Below, piece after piece: positions 57,422-64,000 of a stretch of 64,000 nucleotides of DNA. Position 1 is the first letter of the stretch; each line of letters begins with the position of its first letter. Source of the DNA: Sabethes cyaneus (Eukaryota > Arthropoda > Insecta > Diptera > Culicidae). The position numbers were made by a program, and so were the translations under genes. Where the stretch lies: assembly GCF_943734655.1 (NCBI RefSeq), contig NC_071354.1:34559347-34623346 (forward strand), written 5' to 3'. The notes beneath the pieces were generated by a model. It was given only the letters and a program-made list of their open reading frames with translations, was not told the DNA's origin and ran no database searches.

Positions 57422-57713
57422 TTTGACAAAACTCAGATGAGAAATAGTTTAAACACGTTAATCAAGCATATACCAAAGCTTCAAAACACCTTTAGCGCGC
57501 TGACCGAAAATCCTAAGGCCAATAAAATTCAACCGGATCCTGTAGTCACAAAATCAGACTCGTCTGAGTAAAAAGAAGCAGCCACTTCTGATGGTTAAGA
57601 ACGCCAACTTCCTCACCCTTGTGAAACTTTGTGATGCCCAACCGTCCTACAAAATTACCCGGTTTGGCAATAAAATCATCTGTGCGTCAATGGAGGATTT
57701 AGAAATTAGGTAA
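57422..57713 (+). pseudogene. Gag/ORF1-like retroelement fragment
   Basis: Frame 57422-57571 reads FDKTQMRNSLNTLIKHIPKL then QNTFSALTENPKANKIQPDP to a stop. A shifted frame 57591-57713 reads MVKNANFLTLVKLCDAQPSY then KITRFGNKIICASMEDLEIR. The second part resembles the start of the nucleic-acid-binding region of Jockey-type ORF1 proteins (aromatic F, then a YKI...GNKII strand). The likeness is by pattern only. No RT nearby. Confidence 0.4.
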
Positions 57714-57918
57714 AGGCCTGGATAATGATATGGTGCAAAAAATATAAAATTTGGATCAATGTCTGGACCGTTTTCGAACTGGATATGCCTAAAAAAATTG
57801 TATTTGATAATTTTCTAAATAGTTTAGTTAAAATAATTATGAGGCTCAGAATAAAGTAAAATTAGGCCATTACAAATATTTTATAAAGTTTTTGTCCTTC
57901 CGGTGTTGGGACACTGAA

Positions 57919-57929
57919 GGGGGGGGGGG
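57919..57929. repeat. G11 homopolymer
   Basis: Eleven G residues after acactgaa. A second run, G17, lies at 58262-58278. Such runs are prone to sequencing-length errors. Confidence 0.8.
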
Positions 57930-58261
57930 AACAAAGTAAATTTTTTAATCGAGCAAAAACATGGGTTTTAAGCATTTTTATTTAAAGTTTAAGCGTGAAA
58001 ACCAAATCTGTTCTTGCTTTTAATATATACGTTATTATTTTCCATGCAAAAATGTACGAAAAGAAGACAAAAACGAGAGAATTTTTTTTGAACGATTTTC
58101 GGAAACTCCGAATTCGAATTTCCATTTCTGTTTCGTGCTAGAAGTGTTAGGTACACTCATTTTTCGAGTTTTTCAGGCTGTAGAGCCCACGGACAATTGA
58201 ATTTACACTCATATCCTCCAAATTTTTTTTAGCCCCCCGATTTTTCAAGCCAATTTCCAAA

Positions 58262-58278
58262 GGGGGGGGGGGGGGGGG
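58262..58278. repeat. G17 homopolymer
   Basis: Seventeen G residues after ccaattccaa-type sequence. A plus-strand G-run of this length could form quadruplex structure. Confidence 0.85.
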
Positions 58279-58420
58279 TGACAAAAACTTAAAAAATATT
58301 TTGCAAAGGCCTTATATTCCGCCGATAAGTAAGCAGGTTGACTTCACATCACCTTTTGGTCGATCGATTGACAGATAGATTAAAAATCAGTTTAGTAAAA
58401 TATTCAAAATCATGCAACCG

Positions 58421-58974
58421 GACTAACGTTGTACTACGTCATCCGTGATCGTATCTTATACACAACCCCTCTGATTTTTTTTCTTGGAGGATGTAAAGTT
58501 TTCTTTAAGCACCTCTCCCCTCTGACTTGTGACAAAATTAATACCTCCTTGTCCACCGAAATTGAGTGACCCTAAGATCTAAAATATTCAACTGTACCAG
58601 ATATAAAATAGGAAGGTTCACCTATTTTCTATCTGGTACAGTTCTTCATCGACTATCATTTAAAATTAAAACCTAGTATCTAACCTTACCTTTAAACCTA
58701 GTAGAATTACCAAGTCTAATTTTTTCAAGCACCATTTACAGCATGATTTCGAATTTGACAACAAATGCGTGTCGCCTATGTTGCCACAATCGAAACCGTG
58801 GCAAAATCTAGACCATTTTTTAACTGAAAAAATTGCATATAAATGTGTCAAAAATTGAATAATTACCACTAATTAACGAATTTTTCACGATTGCAACGGT
58901 TTTATATTCAAAATGTTCGACAGGGGCTGTCGCAAACCTTTAGATACTTTGCAGTAAGACGTAGTCCTACGTCA
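58421..58974. mobile_element. 554-bp element with ACGTAGTMCTACGTC termini
   Basis: Left gactaacgttgtactacgtc, right gtaagacgtagtcctacgtc followed by a. Both ends are near-palindromes of one motif. Partial copies at 6583-6650 and 7571-7645. It contains a strong hairpin at 58591-58642 (actgtaccagatataaaata pairing with tattttctatctggtacagt). No coding. Confidence 0.65.
58591..58642. other. Strong short hairpin
   Basis: A stem of about 22 bp with one mismatch (actgtaccagat / atctggtacagt continuing into ataaaatagg / cctatttt) and a loop of about 6-8 nt. It lies inside the ACGTAG element. Confidence 0.7.
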
Positions 58975-59289
58975 GTAAAAGTCTGACCTTTCGAAATATG
59001 TAGTCACTAAATAAAAACTCGAACCCCACTGTACTTGATAAACTACGTTTACAAGTTATATTACATATTTTTAATGAATAATTTAAATTTTTGACATAAT
59101 TTTTTATGACGTAGAAATCGTTTCAACCATATCTGAACAACAAATAATAATAAATTCCCAATATACAAATGTCACACACAGATACATACATAACGCATAT
59201 CAAGTCACTGAAACATTGTTCAATTGTTGGGCTGACATAAAAACAAGACCCTCGGCGACTGTGACTGATTTCAAATTTTTCAACCGACT

Positions 59290-59330
59290 TTCATACCTTT
59301 CTAACAGAGTATAAGAAAGGTAAAAGCTGT
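59290..59330. repeat. CCTTTCT-type element end
   Basis: tacctttctaacagagtata / agaaaggtaaaag resembles the small hairpin that opens the repeat at 13562 (cctttctactatata / tatagtataaagg). Dispersed mosquito elements often carry such GCCTTTCT ends; relation inferred. Confidence 0.35.
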
Positions 59331-59938
59331 TCAACCTTGTGTCCTATTAATAAATAACAGTAGTATAGTTGTACTATTAAAAAAAAATTCTTTGTTATTA
59401 TTTTGTTCATTTACATGGAAGAAACTATGACAATCCAAATTTAGGTCCATTTCAAAATCAAAAATAGGTCCAATTCAAGATCATGTTGGGTCCATTCAAG
59501 ATCAAAAAAAGGCTTTGGCAAAAAACGATATATTTAATAAAAGTTTCATCAATTATATATTTTTAAAGTACTGATAATGTAGAAAAAATGTGGTACTTTC
59601 TAACAAATAGTAACATCACCACATATTATTTATAAATGACGAGTAAATTGAGCAGGAGTGCGAGTGGTGGTGTTAAAAAGCGCTAAATAGGTCCATTCAA
59701 GATCAATTACCCTATTAAACGTAATAAAAACTGAAATATTAAAAACCGAAAACAAATTTTTACATGTTGACCTCACCTTCACGTTCATCGATGCTGTGCA
59801 TTTTTTTTACTTTCTTTTTAATAGTAATATTTGCCTAAATATTGTGTTTATCTGTAATAACAACAATTGTGAGTGTTTTTAGAAAACATAAAATCAAATT
59901 TTGAAACATCTTCTAATTCTAATTTGAAATATGCTTAA

Positions 59939-61146
59939 CCGTTATGTGTTCGACAGGGTACCCGGGTACCTTTTCAGATTTCAAAGTAAGAAATTTTAAA
60001 GTTTTCTTCGACCCAGGATACTGAAACTCCGTGACATCTCAGAACTCGCTAAATTACAACTTTTTATAAAATAAGTTTTCATGTAGCACTTAAGGGGGAG
60101 GAAAGGGAGGGCTTCGAAATTTTTTACCCTTTAAGTGCTCGACAAGGGTACCCGGGTACCCACAAATTGAAATGCTTGTAACTTTGGCAATATTTGACCG
60201 ATTTGGACCAACTTACCACCTAAAGATTCAGAAACTTATCCACTTCCAGTGGGGTTACAACAGAACCGGAAGTGGTTTATCTGGTTTCCGGAAATCCGGT
60301 ATTCCGAGGATGTGTTCCGGAATTAAAGCTAAAAATTGCTGAAAAGGATTTTTCTATCTTCGCTAAAGAGATAGAAGGTTACTGTCTTCTGGAAAAATTC
60401 TTGTAATAATATGCTCTAAAGCCTTGCAGAACCCGTAAATGTGTTATATTGAAACTGAAAAAAAATAAAATTTTTATTTCACTTTTAGGGGGATTAATCA
60501 AAATTTTAATTTCGCAAAACGATAGAACTTTTAATTTCAAGAAACTCTTCCAAAGCCGTCATAAACCTAAAATCAAGTTTTTCACTCAAAAATGTAATAC
60601 GCACGTTTATTTGGTTTTGAACCACCGTGAAGCCCCACGGGAATATGTTCCGGAATGGCAATGCCGGGGCAAAATCATCAGATAGAGTTGAAACAATGAA
60701 AAACGACCTTCCGTAGTAATTTCATGAATTTAGATACCCATATTGCCAGTGTTGCAATCCAAATAGTTCTGTGGCCACAGGAGGTCCCATTAGAACTTGT
60801 TCCAGAATGGCCATTCCGAGGATAAATCATTATACTGTTTTAAAACTATGAAAAATGACCTTTCGGAGTGATTTGAGCAATTTTGGATACCCATATTACT
60901 ATGATTACATCAAAAAACTTAAAAAGCGCCTTAATTCCGGAACACACTCTCGGAATACCAGATTTACGGGAACCAGATGAACCACTTCCGGTTCTGTTGC
61001 AACCTCACTGAAAGTGGATAAGTTCCTAAATCTTTAGGTGGTAAGATGGTCCAAATCGGTCAAATATTGCCAAAGTTACAAGCGTTTCAATTTGTGGGTA
61101 CCCTTGTCGAGCACTTAAAGGTGTTTTTTTGTCGAACACATAACGG
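59939..61146. mobile_element. 1208-bp TTAA-flanked foldback element with GGGTACCCGGGTACC
   Basis: TTAA CCGTTATGTGTTCGAC at both ends, perfect inverted 16-mers, with TTAA at 59935-59938 and 61147-61150. Long inner arms (60120-60345 with 60930-61130) pair through cacaaattgaaatgcttgta, gaccgatttggacca, cttatccacttccagt and cagaaccggaagtgg. The palindromic gggtacccgggtacc occurs at the left end at 59958 and again at 60149. Enclosed frame 60449-60685 is unrecognised. TTAA fits piggyBac-type integration. Confidence 0.85.
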
Positions 61147-61150
61147 TTAA

Positions 61151-62033
61151 AAATAAAAGCAATTTTGGCGAACAACATAATTTATACGAGTCTCGAAAAT
61201 ACTTGCAACCTGTTTCTTAGACATATACTTTATTTTCCATTATCACATCGGTAGGTATCAGTTAATCCCCGTACTAGATATGCAAACTACCATGATAATC
61301 TTCGCTTCGTCAATATTTTTGGTCTAACATCAAATTTTCATGGAGCATTTGCTCTTCCCCACAAAACGTCTCTCATGATATGTTTTTCATTTTTAATCAC
61401 TTTAATTAAAAAACTTGCACTTGTACATTTTATTCAGTGCCTTGCAAATAAAACACTTTTACTAAACTGCCCATGGATGCATAGTTGACGTAAAAACCAA
61501 AATGACCAACATGTACTTTTTCGGTTCTACGCACTTGACTATGTTGTTCACATGCCCAATACTCAAACATCATATGTTTGTTCGAAAATATTCGAGAAAT
61601 TAAGTAAAATTGAGCTGCTCTGCTATTGGTTTCACGTAATGCTAATGGTTGACGTAATTCCCCGCATAATCAATCAGCATAGTAACCTATTTGTTTTTGT
61701 AGCTTTAAGCCAAGTTATGGGAATAATCGTTCAAAAAAACAGTCAGTTTATTCGCATAAACTGGCGTTCGCATTTTTTAAACACGATAAATGAGGAATGA
61801 ATCATAAAGCCCCTTCAGTCCTGTTTTGATTAATAAACTCTATTGAATTGGCAGATTATTCGATTGAAAAAAATTATAGCAAAGATTATATTTAAAATTA
61901 AAAATTAATTTTAGGTTTCGTATTCTACTAAGACGCTCCAAAAACTTCAGTCAAATATTATATGGCTTTAAACGTTTTTCACGATAAAAATGCGTTTTCT
62001 CTCAACAACCATGGTGCTGGTCGTGACGTCGAC
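61151..62033. other. No gene seen
   Basis: AT-rich. The frame at 61552-61800 (82 codons) has no recognised domain. Confidence 0.4.
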
Positions 62034-62035
62034 TA

Positions 62036-62160
62036 GGGTAACCAACCTATTTTGGACCCCATCAGCAGCTGTACATAATTTGGACACTTCCATTTGATTT
62101 TGCTGTAAGTGTTCAAATTATGTACAGCTGTTGAGGGGGTCCAAAATATGTTGGTTACCC
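62036..62160. mobile_element. 125-bp foldback MITE (GGGTAACCAAC family), copy 2
   Basis: TA GGGTAACCAACCTATTTTGG ... GTTGGTTACCC, same length as the copy at 12123-12247 but inverted in its loop (tccatttgattttgctgtaa here, its reverse complement there). The left TA is kept; the right is TT, so one target base has mutated. Confidence 0.85.
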
Positions 62161-62369
62161 TTTGCATCCATGGGCAGTAAAACAAGAATGTAACAATAAT
62201 GCTGTTTAGATTTCAATTCTACGACATTTAAAGTCAAATTAAGGAAGTATATTCATTTTATTTCCCTTGAGGAAACTTTTGATTTTAATAAATACTAGGT
62301 GCGCGACTGTTTTTTGTATGAAAATGCAACTTAATAGAGAGAAAATTATTTCAAATTAATTATTCAATA

Positions 62370-62805
62370 TATTGTCCAGCACTAGCTACAGTTGTTTTGC
62401 CTTCTTTTTGACAGAGCTCGAACGGTCTTCGTGTGGCTGGACTCCCTATTTGAGTGTTTCCAACACTGGAGTAAAAATTTGATCCATAGTAGCACGGGTC
62501 CCCACAAAACCCGCTTGATACTACCCAACGAAGTCTGGTTATTGGGGATAGACGACGTAACAAAATCTGATTAACGTAATTGCTGTAACTACAATCGAGC
62601 CGATCGTCTTCCATCCATATCTTCCATCCACTCCTCCGGTAGTTTTTCGTTCTTCGATAGTTTTTTCTCCTCCAAAATCCTTGAAATTATACAGTGAAGT
62701 GCCGTTGTTAGCGGTTCTTGGCCATTTTTGTAGAGTTCTGCCAGGAGTTGCTCCTTTCCGGTTCTGGCTCTTCACGCTCTCTGTCCTCCTTCTGGCACTT
62801 ACCAA
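62370..62805 (-). pseudogene. RTE-type reverse transcriptase fragment
   Basis: On the minus strand from about 62760: EQLLAELYKNGQEPLTTALH, then LPEEWMEDMDG, then (frame change) DRLDCSYSNY, LLRRLSPIT and YQAGFVGTRATMDQIFT near 62480. These are the linker and the early RT blocks of RTE-type non-LTR elements (AELYK.G....T.LH.I, PEEW, D-LDC-NY, GF...R.T.DQIF). It stops before the palm FIDFKxAxDS motif. Stops and two frame changes make it dead. Orientation is opposite to the RTE start at the right edge, so it is a separate copy. Confidence 0.75.
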
Positions 62806-62809
62806 TAAG

Positions 62810-63425
62810 CATTAACATAAACATCAAAACAATCGCTTATTGGCATATCCGGCATTTTATACCAACATTGCTGCATATTGGCGGTTGTTATTGCTGCAGG
62901 TGACCGTTGTTATTAGCTGATTCAGTGTAAACTTAACCCTTCCAGCATGTAGGACATGCTGCAGATATATTGGACTGCAGAATATCAATAACAGTACCAT
63001 CATCATCCATACATTTCTACACTATATCAGACTGATTCTAATCTTCGAAAATAATCGCGAGATCACTACCGTTTAAGCGTGTAACAATGAAGGCAATTGA
63101 CCGCGACAAACAAGTCGTCAATTTTAGTCCGAAGTCCACGAACGTTCTGGTAGTATATCCGACTCCAGCAGTCAGTGTGCCATCAGCAAGGTTTCGCTCG
63201 ATAAACACTGACGATGGATCATCAAGTTGCGTAGGTATCGTAGGTCACGTCAAAATATATGTAAGCTGTAAGCTGGACTCTATTCATTCTATTTGACAAA
63301 TTTAATTTCACTTTATAGGTATAAGCTCATATTTCACGATATATAAGCTTGGTTGGTAAATGGCAGGATAATGCGTAACATCGCTACCTTGCGTACCTGC
63401 AGTTATAAAATAGACCCCACAGTGG
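62810..63425. other. No gene seen
   Basis: Mixed composition; frame 63087-63296 (69 codons) is unrecognised. No repeat match found. Confidence 0.4.
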
Positions 63426-63429
63426 TCAT

Positions 63430-64000
63430 TAGCCTCTTATCCAGCAACTCCTCTCCCTACCTCCTCGTGGTACCAGCCGGAATACGAGCAACCTTGATGG
63501 AGATCCGGTAACCAACCCCGGTGGAAGCAAAGGTAGTATACAGACAGGGAAGGAGGCACTCATGCATCTGCTGAGTGTTGGCAAAGGGAACAGCCTTGCC
63601 AGCCGTGAGCGTCTGTCTCCAGGTTAGGGGCGGCTCACGACAGTGATTCCACTGCACGGTGAATAGCCGTTTCCGTACCAGGTATGCGGCTGTATCCCAG
63701 GTTAGAGGCGGCATACAACAGCGACTGATCCGGAGCGGACGGCTGACTTATGAAACGCTGTGTCTCGCCAGCTATACCAAAGGCAGCAGCCCTGTCCGCG
63801 AGACTACGCAACGCAGCTCCAGTAAGGCAATATGCTTAAACAACTTTCGCTAGGAGAAATTCTGGAAAGGAATTACAACCGGATAATCGGCATGGACCCA
63901 GGCAAAAGAAAAAAGACAACGATTATTGGAAACTTGGTACTTACAATGTCAGGACTCTACTTGAACCGGCACGCGCGGGTATCTTCGCAAGGGAGCTGCC
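63430..64000 (+). mobile_element. 5' end of an RTE-type non-LTR retrotransposon, running off the window
   Basis: GC-rich leader followed by the start of the apurinic-like endonuclease: at 63927 the frame reads WKLGTYNVRTLLEPARAG then IFAREL, the signature opening of the EN domain in these elements. Upstream frame 63832-63925 (MLKQLSLGEILERNYNRIIG then MDPGKRKKTTII) leads to it but is one base out of phase, so either an indel or a decayed copy. The leader has an imperfect tandem repeat: ccaggttaggggcggctcac and cccaggttagaggcggcata, about 78 bp apart. Confidence 0.8.

Larger units (their letters stand above)
55362..59712. mobile_element. 4.35-kb TA-flanked TIR element with GAATGGACCTA repeats and nested elements
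   Basis: TA GGGTAAATGATTTTGAAATG at the left and, reverse-complemented, TA GGGTAATTGATCTTGAATGG at the right. TA lies at 55360-55361 and 59713-59714. The subterminal motif gatcttgaatggacctag recurs at about 55401, 55757 and 55782, and inverted at 59445-59510 and 59690. Nested within are a TTAA-flanked element, a gag-like relic and an ACGTAG element. The ends resemble those at 20803. Whether the full 4.35 kb ever moved as one unit is inferred. Confidence 0.7.

Overview
The window looks like AT-rich, repeat-saturated intergenic or intronic DNA from an insect, most likely a culicid (mosquito) genome. That placement is my inference. It rests on repeat motifs I recognise from mosquito DNA (the cgacagatacgtat foldback element, the GTCGGGTCAGCTAG helitron end, RTE-type retrotransposon pieces) and on codon-dead Tc1/mariner relics. 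I find no intact host protein-coding gene, no rRNA gene and no convincing functional tRNA gene. Almost every long open frame lies in a microsatellite, a purine-rich tract or a transposon relic.

Layout. 0-8 kb: two inverted-repeat elements with duplicated terminal motifs (170-742 and 5311-6256), strand-asymmetric purine tracts, and a ~95-bp tandem repeat (6872-7205). 8.4-18 kb: degenerate arrays of the octamer CCAGAAGT, first on one strand (8450-11560), with a higher-order spacer every ~420-490 bp and a 1232-bp maT-like Tc1/mariner element inserted in one spacer. The arrays then appear on the other strand (16715-17915), flanking a BEL/Pao gag fragment. 19.4-31 kb: a helitron end, several small TIR/foldback elements (two hAT-like with 8-bp target duplications), a 376-bp near-perfect palindrome and a GACCAT minisatellite. 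31-34 kb: a 1.9-kb TIR element abutting a DD37E-type transposase relic. 39-44 kb: a TAA-flanked element, an antisense RTE reverse transcriptase fragment, and a 2030-bp hAT-like element nested in a second maT copy. 46.8-48.4 kb: 208 GT repeats beside a DUF4817-type transposase relic with ~200-bp TIRs. 49.6-53.4 kb: a large foldback element split by a helitron, then another DD37E relic. 55.4-61.1 kb: a 4.35-kb TA-flanked TIR element containing other elements, then a TTAA-flanked foldback element. 62.4-64 kb: an antisense RTE RT fragment and, running off the right edge, the 5' end of a second RTE-type element with its endonuclease start.

Between these lie element-poor, somewhat more GC-balanced stretches (2.2-4.5, 12.3-13.5, 16.0-16.6, 22-24.5, 36.9-38.8, 45.1-45.7 and 54.4-55.3 kb). 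They may be ancestral unique sequence and could hold regulatory DNA, but nothing in them can be called a gene. No set of genes works together here. The story is layered transposition: insertion order can be read from target duplications, and nearly all transposases have lost catalytic residues or reading frame.
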